Assembly (NCBI RefSeq): GCF_000373985.1
Contig: NZ_KB892940.1
Span: 1-6,239 of the forward strand
Origin: Desulfobacter curvatus DSM 3379
Lineage (GTDB): Bacteria > Desulfobacterota > Desulfobacteria > Desulfobacterales > Desulfobacteraceae
DNA length: 6,239 bases
Direction: 5' to 3'
The notes under the pieces were generated by a model. The model had not been told where the DNA came from. It did no database searches and was given only the letters and a program-made list of their open reading frames with translations. Position 1 is the stretch's first letter. Every line of letters begins with the position of its first letter. The translations under genes were made by a program, and so were the position numbers. Positions 1 to 5,806 of the stretch are shown here, in pieces.

Positions 1-2
1 AT

Positions 3-269
3 CAAACTTTTTGCGATGCTGAAAATTTTTCTCATGAGGTTGTTAATCTGAGTAAAGGTGGCAGAGTTAAAGGAGCTTTCCACCTCCAAAATGTCAATGC
101 CTATCACAGCCGATTTAAAGGCTGGCTGCACCGATTCCACGGAGTTGCTACGAAATATTTACAAAATTATCTTGGATGGCGGCGTTCACTTGAGCAGCGC
201 CCAGGTATATTGCCAGAATCTTTGCTGAGTATCTCATTGGAGCAATTTCAACTATTAAAGGGAACATAG
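3..269 (+). CDS. IS transposase, C-terminal fragment (IS1595/COG3677-like)
   Basis: This reading frame is open from the window edge and ends at TAG 267-269, giving 88 residues of a protein whose start lies outside the window. It contains the stretches NAYHSRFKGWLHRFHGVATK and YLQNYLGWRR, which I recognise from the C-terminal part of DDE transposases related to the IS1595/ISXO2-like group (COG3677). In this group the segment follows the catalytic core and helps close the RNase H-like fold; the catalytic acidic residues would lie upstream and cannot be seen. The protein would cut and rejoin the ends of its own insertion sequence. It points toward the minus-strand metal-uptake genes and is separated from them by about 700 bp, so it is unrelated to them functionally. 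Whether the whole element is intact cannot be judged here. The transposase identity is fairly sure; the exact IS family is recalled from memory and less sure. Confidence 0.75.
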   Translation, partial: QTFCDAENFSHEVVNLSKGGRVKGAFHLQNVNAYHSRFKGWLHRFHGVATKYLQNYLGWRRSLEQRPGILPESLLSISLEQFQLLKGT

Positions 270-298
270 CCAAAATTTAAGGGCGAGCTTTTGCGTTT

Positions 299-307
299 GT
301 AGGGCTC
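299..307. repeat. GTAGGGCTC word near the transposase end (possible IS end or broken terminator arm)
   Basis: GTAGGGCTC lies 30 bp after the transposase stop codon and is followed by TC and a run of six T. The same nine bases appear in inverse orientation at 481-489, where they form one arm of a terminator hairpin. As the element's right end should lie close to the transposase stop, this may be part of the terminal inverted repeat. Alternatively it is the surviving half of a terminator like the one at 473-503. I see no matching left arm upstream, so it is not a terminator by itself. Confidence 0.3.
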
Positions 308-472
308 TCTTTTTTGAAATTTGGACAAGCCCACATATTGTGGTTGAATCGTCCTTGAAAAGATCCGGAGTGACAGGGATAGTCTGGGGAGATTTTCACC
401 TGGGGAAGGGTTCTTGTCGTGGAGGTAGTCTGTTCTTTTAGAAAAATTTTTAGTCGGTCAAAATTTGTTGTG

Positions 473-503
473 AAAAAAACGAGCCCTACCAGTTGTAGGG
501 TTC
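473..503 (-). terminator. Rho-independent terminator, minus strand
   Basis: Read on the minus strand, GAACCCTAC (503-495), a five-base loop (494-490) and GTAGGGCTC (489-481) form a 9-bp stem with one G-U wobble. It is followed by a single G and then seven T (479-473). This is the classic intrinsic-terminator layout for minus-strand transcription. The nearest minus-strand gene upstream ends at 966, about 460 bases earlier, so it either catches read-through from the receptor/DUF4198 operon or belongs to a transcript that starts between 504 and 965. On the + strand the stem is preceded, not followed, by the homopolymer, so it should act in one direction only. Confidence 0.7.
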
Positions 504-926
504 ACTGACGTCGGATTACCCCCCCCCTGATCCTTTTTGGGGGAATTGGTTGCTGTATTCAAGATCTTGCCGGTCCGGTTAAATAGACAAAGTAAACGAT
601 TATCCGAGCTCGATTGGCAACTACTGTGGAGCGGTGTATTTCTGGCTGACAAGAATGATTTTTGGAAACAGTCAGATATAGTTTATATGGAATAATTATG
701 AGAAGCACCCAAAAGTGTTATTGCTAAAATGGTTGATAAGAGGATTTAATTGACTGAAATCGACTTGGGGATTCTATGATACGAAGAACAAAAAAGAGGT
801 CTGGGATATGATTTTTTAAATTGAGTTGAAGCTGACGTGAAAAATATTTGTGTAGGTTCACAAACTTTCGTGAGCTTTTATTTCCACGTTCAGGCTTTTC
901 GATCTTATCTTTGCGCAGCATCAGCA

Positions 927-955
927 TCATGCCCCCAGTTTTTCTGGGGGCATGA
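927..955 (-). terminator. Strong hairpin just after the DUF4198 gene, without a U-tract
   Basis: Positions 927-938 and 944-955 are perfect 12-bp inverse complements (TCATGCCCCCAG and CTGGGGGCATGA on the + strand) around a five-base loop. The hairpin begins 11 bases beyond the stop codon of the DUF4198 gene, where an operon terminator is expected. Neither strand has a run of T after the stem, so it is not a canonical intrinsic terminator. It may act as a 3'-end stabilising stem, a processing site or an atypical terminator, with real termination later at 473-503. The structure is certain; the role is inferred. Confidence 0.55.
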
Positions 956-965
956 CTTCAGTTAT

Positions 966-1844
966 TTAAGGATTGACCTTGAAGGTTATTGAGCTTGAAA
1001 ACAGAGCTGTATCGCACTTTTTGACCAGGTGCTTCAGGTCGTTGTCCGCCGTAACCTCTTGGCGCGTATAGACATTTACGAGCCATTGTCCCGCAGCAGG
1101 CATGCGAAATTGTCCCTTTCCATCAAAGATCGGACATGAGAGGGTGAAGCTGTCTCTTCCGCCGAAAGAATCGGACGCAGCAGTGATATATTCAATACTG
1201 ACCTCCGGGGATGTATTCAAATTTTTTCCCCTGAAAAGAATCTTGAATTGCACCGAATCTCCGACACGGATATCGGAAAGGTCGGTTAGTGGCAGGATTT
1301 CCAGGTCATAGCCCAGGGATTTGGGCGCCCGCCACTTTTCTACGGTGAAATAGGAAACAGCGGTGCCCCTGTATAGCATTCCCCGAAATATTTTTTTGGC
1401 ATCCGTTACCTCGTCTTTGGGCTTCATAGCCCATTTAGTTTGATCTTTTTTATTTAAATAGTGTGTGTAATAGTTGTCTTGGCTCTTTACGCCGACCTGA
1501 TAGGTGCCCGGCTTGCACCCCTCCTTCAGAATGATTTTCCGGGCACCGATGTCCCCTGATACAACAGTCAGCCCGTTGTCGGTATCAAAAGAATTTGAAG
1601 GCTTGGCCACCGGCATGGGCAGCGGGGTTTTCTTAAGATCCGGACCATAGAGCATATAAGACGCCAACCTGACCATTTGAGGCAGGTCGTCCAATGGCGT
1701 GGTATGCCCCCAACCGATGGTGCATAAAACATGGGTGGGTAGATGCCCCCGGGATTTGAATGCATTGACCCAAAGCGTATGAGCTGTAGCTGAACTGACA
1801 ATTAATGTCAAAATAGTGCTTAAAAAAAAGATACGATATGCCAT
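966..1844 (-). CDS. Secreted DUF4198-family (COG5266-type) putative metal-handling protein
   Basis: This encodes 292 residues. Residues 1-21 form a signal peptide (basic MAYR, hydrophobic core, ATA cleavage site), so the mature periplasmic protein should begin HTLWVNAF. An exported protein starting with His followed by W is typical of DUF4198/COG5266 proteins, found near nickel/cobalt (NikK/CbiK-like) and other metal uptake genes. His22, His34, His38 and His47 cluster at the mature N-terminus, the last in a CTIGWGH motif (41-47). Later segments look like beta-sandwich repeats (KPGTYQVGV; RVGDSVQFKILFRGK; MPAAGQWLVNVYTRQE, the last resembling the family's conserved C-terminal PxxGxW strand). 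Length is normal or slightly long for the family. The start is backed by GGAGGA nine bases upstream. It lies 66 bp behind the receptor gene without a terminator between, so the two are probably one operon. The metal or ligand is unknown; a metal or metal-chelate role is inferred from family and context. Confidence 0.85.
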   Translation of the reverse strand: MAYRIFFLSTILTLIVSSATAHTLWVNAFKSRGHLPTHVLCTIGWGHTTPLDDLPQMVRLASYMLYGPDLKKTPLPMPVAKPSNSFDTDNGLTVVSGDIGARKIILKEGCKPGTYQVGVKSQDNYYTHYLNKKDQTKWAMKPKDEVTDAKKIFRGMLYRGTAVSYFTVEKWRAPKSLGYDLEILPLTDLSDIRVGDSVQFKILFRGKNLNTSPEVSIEYITAASDSFGGRDSFTLSCPIFDGKGQFRMPAAGQWLVNVYTRQEVTADNDLKHLVKKCDTALFSSSITFKVNP

Positions 1845-1853
1845 TTTACTGAT

Positions 1854-1859
1854 TCCTCC
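1854..1859 (-). promoter_or_regulatory. Strong ribosome binding site of the DUF4198 gene
   Basis: GGAGGA on the minus strand, nine bases before the ATG at 1844-1842, is a near-perfect Shine-Dalgarno sequence. It fixes the start codon and shows that this gene is translated independently of the receptor, whose stop is about 50 bases earlier. I see no convincing promoter in the short gap, which fits cotranscription. Confidence 0.8.
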
Positions 1860-1910
1860 ATATATGTCTGTACTGCTTGTTTAAAAATTGTTTTTGGTGT
1901 GGCGACGGCA

Positions 1911-4013
1911 TTAGAAACGGTAAATAAAGGTTGATCCGATGATTCGGGGCGCACCATCCTGGGCAGTGTGTCCGCCGAAGTAATACGATTTGGTGGTCAA
2001 ATACGCTTCATCAAAGACGTTTTTGCACCAGAAGCTAACCTGGAACGATTCTCCTTCAAATCCCAATTTCAGATTGACCGTCTCGTACCCGTCCACCTTG
2101 ACCGAGTTTCTGGCATCCGTGTAATAATCTCCAAGCCCTGTAACGTCTACCCTCCCGAAGAACCCCGAAGAGTGGTGATATTGCACCCCTGCATTAAAGG
2201 TGTATTCAGGGGCATGGGTCAGATTGTTGCCTTCGAAGTTATAGATTTCGCCGGTAGCTTGTTCCGATTCCCATTCTTCAAATTGTGCATCCGCATATCC
2301 AATGCCGGCAAAGATTTGCCATCCTGAAAACGGCCGCGCCGTCATTTCCAGTTCAAAGCCTTTTGAAGAGGCTTTGGCCGCATTGGAGATGTCGCGAAGC
2401 GGCCCGCCGTTTAAGTATTCCTGCACCTGTTTATCTTCGATATCAATGTAAAACACGGCGATATTGATCGTCAGCTTGTTGTCGAACCAGGAAGTTTTCA
2501 AACCTGTTTCATAGTTCCAGGAGAACTCGGGTTTAAACGCCAGGGTATCGGAACTTGAGGCAAAACCATAATCATACCCCCCGGCGAGCATTCCCCTGGC
2601 AACCGTGGCGTAGGCCATGGCAGATGCGTTGATGTCATATGAGATCGAGGCCTTGGGCAGCCATTCACCATGGTCGAACTGGGCACCATAAGGGTCTGCA
2701 ATCGAATTCAAGGTTTGCTCGCCCTCGTAGTCCTGGTAATCGTAACGCAGCCCCGCCGTCAGATGGAGACGATCAAAAAGTGTGTAGGTGCCTTGCCCGA
2801 AAACGGCGAATCCGTCGCATTCATAGTTCGTAATATAGGTGGAGCCAAAGTATTCGGCATGGGCATCCACCTCTTCCGTGAACCCATAAATACCGACAAT
2901 CCATGTCAGAGGACTGGCCTCATCAGCGGAAGAAATCCTAACTTCCTGGCTGTAAACCGTATCTTCGAAAATAAAAACCTGGTCCGGATAAACGGTCGGC
3001 CCGAATTCGCCGTCGTTGATGAAATCGGTGGAATAGTCGTTCCGGGTAGTGATGGATACCAGATTGTACGCAGCTCCTGAATAATTGATGCGCAGGGCCT
3101 GGCCGTTGTTCTTATCCGCCCATTCGTTGCTGCCGTCCCAGTTGATTTTGTAGCGATCGGATTGGGCCGGGCCGTCGATGTACCGAAGGTAACCGTATCC
3201 GTCATTGTTTTCGTATCCGTTGAGCACCATGGTAATGTTCAGGGGATCGCTCGGCTTCCAGCGAAGCTTTGCCTGTCCGTTCAAATGGTCGATTTTTGCA
3301 GCCTTATCATCATTGTCGTAAATATTTTCCGTATACCCGTCTGAATTTTCGTATTGGCAGGAGACACCGAAAAATAGGGTGTCCTTAACAATCGGTCCGC
3401 TGACGGTAGCCCCGGTTCTGATACTGAAAACCTCTTGATCCGGGGTATCGTAAAATGCGGGTTCCACAAATACTTTCCCCCGAGCTTCGTTGTCCGGCTG
3501 TTTCGTGATGATGTTGACGGCTCCGGCTTCGGTATTCCGGCCGTACAAAGTGCCTTGAGGCCCCCTCAAAACTTCTATCCGTTCGATATCCAACAGATCC
3601 GGGTTCTGCATGAGCGTCAGAGGATATCCGATATCATCCACAAAAAGTCCGACCGGTGTGTTTAAGGCGACAGAATGTGAGGAAATCCCCCTGATGACCA
3701 TCATATTTTGATTGACCACCTGCTGGGAATAAAGGTTGGGGGTAAAAAAACTTAGGTCCTTCACATCCTTTATTCCCGCATCAGTAATGAATATGTCCGA
3801 TAAAATGCTCATACTGATTGGAACATCCTGGACATTCTCCTCTCGCTTTTGGGCTGTCACGGTAATGGATTCAAGGGATGTATTTTGCAGGGATGTATTT
3901 TGCTCTGATCGTGAAGAGGATACTTCTTCTGCATGTCCGATCTGTGCAGGGAAAGGGGGAAAAATCAAAAAACATATCAGTAAGAGAAGGTCTGTCTTTT
4001 CCTTGAATTTCAT
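1911..4013 (-). CDS. TonB-dependent outer-membrane receptor, FyuA-like siderophore/metallophore type
   Basis: This encodes a full-length receptor of 700 residues. Residues 1-28 are a signal peptide ending GHA before EE. A short linker follows, then a TonB box (ESITVTA, 48-54) that would contact TonB in the periplasm. The plug domain covers about 58-173 and holds IRGISS (108-113), the conserved IERIEVLRGPQGTLYGRN (143-160) and AGAVNIITKQP. The rest is a 22-strand beta-barrel type sequence with LHLTAGLRYDYQDYEG, WNYETGLKTSWFDNKL and NAGVQYHH strands, ending in a terminal Phe (STFIYRF) as outer-membrane barrels usually do. Plug and barrel phrases resemble FyuA, the yersiniabactin receptor, more than vitamin B12 or sugar receptors. 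Energy would come from TonB-ExbB-ExbD, not encoded here. AAGGA seven bases before the ATG supports the start. The adjoining AraC-type regulator suggests metallophore-inducible expression. The actual ligand cannot be read from sequence. Confidence 0.93.
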   Translation of the reverse strand: MKFKEKTDLLLLICFLIFPPFPAQIGHAEEVSSSRSEQNTSLQNTSLESITVTAQKREENVQDVPISMSILSDIFITDAGIKDVKDLSFFTPNLYSQQVVNQNMMVIRGISSHSVALNTPVGLFVDDIGYPLTLMQNPDLLDIERIEVLRGPQGTLYGRNTEAGAVNIITKQPDNEARGKVFVEPAFYDTPDQEVFSIRTGATVSGPIVKDTLFFGVSCQYENSDGYTENIYDNDDKAAKIDHLNGQAKLRWKPSDPLNITMVLNGYENNDGYGYLRYIDGPAQSDRYKINWDGSNEWADKNNGQALRINYSGAAYNLVSITTRNDYSTDFINDGEFGPTVYPDQVFIFEDTVYSQEVRISSADEASPLTWIVGIYGFTEEVDAHAEYFGSTYITNYECDGFAVFGQGTYTLFDRLHLTAGLRYDYQDYEGEQTLNSIADPYGAQFDHGEWLPKASISYDINASAMAYATVARGMLAGGYDYGFASSSDTLAFKPEFSWNYETGLKTSWFDNKLTINIAVFYIDIEDKQVQEYLNGGPLRDISNAAKASSKGFELEMTARPFSGWQIFAGIGYADAQFEEWESEQATGEIYNFEGNNLTHAPEYTFNAGVQYHHSSGFFGRVDVTGLGDYYTDARNSVKVDGYETVNLKLGFEGESFQVSFWCKNVFDEAYLTTKSYYFGGHTAQDGAPRIIGSTFIYRF
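3874..3903. repeat. Perfect 15-bp tandem duplication in the receptor's N-terminal linker
   Basis: AGGGATGTATTTTGC occurs twice head to tail at 3874-3888 and 3889-3903. On the coding strand it gives two copies of QNTSL (residues 38-42 and 43-47), directly before the TonB box. The unit is a multiple of three, so copy-number change would lengthen or shorten the flexible linker without breaking the frame. Confidence 0.9.
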
Positions 4014-4060
4014 CGTGTTTTCCTTTTCAGTTTATTGGTTTGGTGTAGTGCTTTGCAACT

Positions 4061-4094
4061 CAACTCTTTTATGTGTTTTATTGTTTTCAACTTT
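4061..4094 (-). promoter_or_regulatory. Putative AraC-type operator half-sites before the receptor
   Basis: On the + strand CAACTCTT (4061-4068) and TTTTCAACTTT (4084-4094) lie 15 bp apart. Both words occur exactly, in the same order and strand, at the promoter of the AraC-type regulator (5551-5558 and 5561-5571), there 2 bp apart. AraC-family proteins often bind two half-sites near a promoter and often control their own gene, so shared words at both promoters are candidate operators. AT-richness makes chance matches possible. Confidence 0.4.
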
Positions 4095-4120
4095 CGACAA
4101 AGTTTGGTCGTTAAAATTTT

Positions 4121-4134
4121 TTGATGTATATCAA
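4121..4134. promoter_or_regulatory. Perfect FNR-type box (TTGAT-N4-ATCAA)
   Basis: The sequence TTGATGTATATCAA matches the FNR/ANR consensus TTGAT-N4-ATCAA at all ten defined bases. It is centred about 114 bp before the receptor's start codon, in the AT-rich part of its control region. CRP/FNR-family regulators bind this dyad to tie expression to oxygen or redox state. Whether it activates or represses cannot be told without the transcription start. Overlap with a TAAAGTTGATA word on the minus strand (4139-4129) allows competition with another regulator. Confidence 0.55.
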
Positions 4135-4370
4135 CTTTAGCGAAACGCGGCTAATCATGGTTGAATTTTTTTTAATTAAATTTGAACTTTTTTATAAGAA
4201 AGTCTGTGTGACCTATACAAATCTTTCAATGTTCGTTGTGTGCTGAGGCTGGGTGCTGATAGACAAGATTGGCCTATGGCCGTTATATAGAAAAATGGGG
4301 AGTGGCGGGATAGTTTTATGACTCTAAACAACTGACAGGCAAAATACTATTCCACGATGATCTGGGATTT

Positions 4371-5396
4371 CTAAGCATTCCTTAGGACCTTTCGCAAATA
4401 GGTGCCCGGTGCAATACCATGGTAATCCGTGAATGATTTGGAAAAAGAACTGAGACTTGAATAACCCACGGCATAAGCAGCTTCAGTAACATTCATTCGA
4501 CCTTCAGCAAGAAGTGATTTGGCTTTTTTAAGACGGGTTTGGCGTAAATAATTAAAAAAAGTGGTGCCGTATATTTCTCGGAAACCGTAATTCAGTTTGG
4601 GATGGGTCAAGCCGACTGTTTTGGCCAGATCTATGAGTTTGGGGGGATTTTGAAGATCGCGCAGAGTAAGTTCCTTAGCATATTGTACACGTTCGATATC
4701 CTGGGGGCGCAGACTGAAAGGCTTTTTCCTGTGGGTTTCGGGGGGGATCAACTGGGCCAGAGTGTGGGCGATCAATTCCAATCCCTTGCTCTCAAGATAA
4801 AAGCGTTTTAAAAAGCCCTGGTAGGGGCAGTTGACGATTTGATAAAGGGCGGTGGCAATCGAATGATCTGTGGGCGATATCCGGTAGAATTGTTTTTTAT
4901 TCTCACCTGCCACAATCTTGCACAGATCATTAGGCATTCGGTCTGGTCCGATTTCAGCAACAGCGCCCAAAAGATTTGGGTCCAGGTAGATAACGATCCA
5001 TTGAAGAGCACCAGTACCCCCTGCGGAAAAACGGTGGAGCCCATGCAGCCTGGGTAAATAGGTTAGGATGCCGTGACTCGGCTTGTTGGTGCATAGAATC
5101 TTACGGCCATCTTCCAAGTCTACGTCGGTATCCATTCTGCCGGAAATACCAAAATTAAATCTTAGCAGAGGGACGTGCATGTTTTCAAATTGGATGGTAA
5201 ATTTATCCATCACCTGAAAATTTCCAACCCCCATCATAAAACCCGGCCTAAACGTGATCATATGCATAGCACCGCTGCCATTTTTAAGCGGCCACTCCCA
5301 GCAAGCTTCATATCCTACCCTCTCGTTTAAAAGATCTGATAAATCCCTGGAGTCTTCAAAAAGTTCTTTTGCATTGAATCGTTTTTTATCTTCCAT
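4371..5396 (-). CDS. AraC-family transcriptional regulator, PchR/YbtA type
   Basis: This encodes a 341-residue cytoplasmic DNA-binding protein. The C-terminal domain (about 245-337) has the two helix-turn-helix units of the AraC/XylS family: LIDLAKTVGLTHPKLNYGFR (254-273) and NVTEAAYAVGYSSLSSFSKS (302-321), followed by the family signature ending YHGIAPGTYLRK. The HTH1 pattern (L..A..VGL...KL..GF....G.T.F.YLR..R) is that of the PchR/YbtA branch, whose members sense imported ferric siderophore through the N-terminal domain and activate the cognate receptor. Residues 1-230 fit such a ligand-binding domain, with no membrane segment. It is slightly longer than PchR or YbtA (around 300-320) because of a charged N-terminal extension. 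It lies immediately upstream of the receptor gene in the same orientation. The ATG is preceded by an all-G tract instead of a normal Shine-Dalgarno. Regulation of the receptor and of itself is inferred. Confidence 0.9.
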   Translation of the reverse strand: MEDKKRFNAKELFEDSRDLSDLLNERVGYEACWEWPLKNGSGAMHMITFRPGFMMGVGNFQVMDKFTIQFENMHVPLLRFNFGISGRMDTDVDLEDGRKILCTNKPSHGILTYLPRLHGLHRFSAGGTGALQWIVIYLDPNLLGAVAEIGPDRMPNDLCKIVAGENKKQFYRISPTDHSIATALYQIVNCPYQGFLKRFYLESKGLELIAHTLAQLIPPETHRKKPFSLRPQDIERVQYAKELTLRDLQNPPKLIDLAKTVGLTHPKLNYGFREIYGTTFFNYLRQTRLKKAKSLLAEGRMNVTEAAYAVGYSSLSSFSKSFTDYHGIAPGTYLRKVLRNA

Positions 5397-5399
5397 AAT

Positions 5400-5415
5400 C
5401 CCCCCCCAAAAAAAA
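5400..5415 (-). promoter_or_regulatory. C8/A8 homopolymer block in the regulator's translation start region
   Basis: On the + strand eight C (5400-5407) are followed by eight A (5408-5415). On the coding strand this puts eight T, then eight G, then ATT directly before the ATG. The G tract is the only available Shine-Dalgarno: five G can pair with CCUCC of 16S rRNA using one G-U wobble. The three-base gap is short, but pairing can slide along the tract. Homopolymers of this length are prone to slippage, which would change spacing or strength of initiation without touching the protein. Confidence 0.6.
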
Positions 5416-5525
5416 CGCCAGAGTTCAGGTTTGTAATGATTCTAATAATCTTGGTTATGAGGTTTACTGCATGAGTCTTTCTTAAGAAGTTGCAGTAATC
5501 TTAACATAATTATACATTCCTAATA

Positions 5526-5553
5526 ATTATTGCTTAACACTATATTTTGACAA
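5526..5553 (-). promoter_or_regulatory. Sigma70-like promoter of the AraC-type regulator
   Basis: On the minus strand TTGTCA (5553-5548, five of six to TTGACA) and AATAAT (5531-5526, five of six to TATAAT) are 16 bp apart. This predicts a start near 5519 and a leader of roughly 120 bases. The -35 overlaps the shared CAACTCTT word by three bases and the TTTTCAACTTT word ends seven bases upstream of it, a normal position for autoregulation by an AraC-type protein. Confidence 0.55.
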
Positions 5554-5571
5554 CTCTTATTTTTCAACTTT
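5551..5571 (-). promoter_or_regulatory. Putative AraC-type operator at the regulator's own promoter
   Basis: CAACTCTT (5551-5558) and TTTTCAACTTT (5561-5571) on the + strand repeat exactly the two words found before the receptor gene. Here they are two bases apart and abut or overlap the -35 hexamer, so a bound regulator could activate or repress its own transcription. This is assigned by co-occurrence only. Confidence 0.4.
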
Positions 5572-5599
5572 TTTATGGGAGGAAATGGTGATTTGCCAA

Positions 5600-5629
5600 T
5601 ATTAGCTGTAGTGATTACTACAGCTAATA
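5600..5629. promoter_or_regulatory. 13-bp perfect inverted repeat upstream of the regulator promoter
   Basis: TATTAGCTGTAGT (5600-5612) and ACTACAGCTAATA (5617-5629) are perfect inverse complements around GATT. There is no T-run on either side, so it is not a normal intrinsic terminator. It is centred about 95 bp upstream of the predicted regulator transcription start. It could be an operator for a dimeric repressor or activator, or a structural element at the 3' end of a transcript from the right. The dyad is certain; its role is unknown. Confidence 0.6.
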
Positions 5630-5757
5630 CGGTTGCGCTCGTTGAAATTTTTATAAATTTACCAAATAGTTGACCAAGTACTAATGGTATTTAGTGTCAC
5701 TGCTCCAGATTCTAAACCAGGCAGCTTTAACAGAAGAAGTTAACGCCCATGCTAACA

Positions 5758-5806
5758 GGGCTTCCAGCGTTTTCATTTAGATAAAGTTGATAAGGCGCTG
5801 GAACCC
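5758..5806. repeat. Imperfect inverted repeat with a 26-base loop
   Basis: TTCCAGCG (5762-5769) pairs with CGCTGGAA (5796-5803), and GGG (5758-5760) with CCC (5804-5806), leaving C5761 bulged. The loop contains TAAAGTTGATA, an 11-base word also found (opposite strand) over the FNR-type box before the receptor. No T-run follows. I cannot assign a role. Confidence 0.4.

Larger units (their letters stand above)
270..965. other. Intergenic region without a convincing gene
   Basis: This stretch of about 700 bp separates the + strand transposase fragment from the 3' end of the minus-strand DUF4198 gene. Open frames here are short, have no recognisable protein motif and overlap RNA hairpins. One begins inside the hairpin at 927-955; another has a terminator as its last codons. 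Supportable contents are the GTAGGGCTC word at 299-307, the terminator at 473-503, a run of nine C at 519-527 and the hairpin at 927-955. The region lies where convergent transcripts meet. Confidence 0.6.
4014..4370 (-). promoter_or_regulatory. Control region of the receptor operon
   Basis: The 357 bp between regulator and receptor genes contain no open frame of interest and are strongly AT-rich between about 4070 and 4200. Read toward the receptor, they hold a FNR-type dyad (4121-4134), AAAGTTGAAAA (4094-4084), AAGAGTTG (4068-4061) and the Shine-Dalgarno AAGGA (4025-4021). A weak sigma70-like pair (TTGTAT 4220-4215, 18 bp, TATAAA 4196-4191) exists, but I could not find a convincing promoter, as is common where an AraC-type activator replaces a good -35. 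I see no clear intrinsic terminator behind the regulator gene, so some read-through into the receptor is possible. Confidence 0.6.

Noticed and set aside
519..543. C-run and GGGGG that could pair as a hairpin
   Set aside because: Pairing is only five bases with an 11-base loop, inside a homopolymer, with no T-run; too weak to call a terminator.
458..652. Minus-strand open frame of 64 codons
   Set aside because: The last codons are the stem and T-tract of the terminator at 473-503, and the proline/glycine run comes from a C9 tract; there is no family resemblance.
724..930. Minus-strand open frame of 68 codons beginning at 930
   Set aside because: Its start lies inside the 927-955 hairpin, it has no recognisable motif, and its composition looks like translated AT-rich intergenic DNA.
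1968..2327. Plus-strand open frame of 119 codons opposite the receptor gene, and similar long antisense frames
   Set aside because: These are by-products of codon use in the receptor gene, which has full-length family motifs; none has a ribosome binding site or a recognisable domain.
4271..4281. GGCC-TAT-GGCC mini-hairpin between regulator and receptor
   Set aside because: A four-base stem without a proper T-run cannot be supported as the regulator's terminator.
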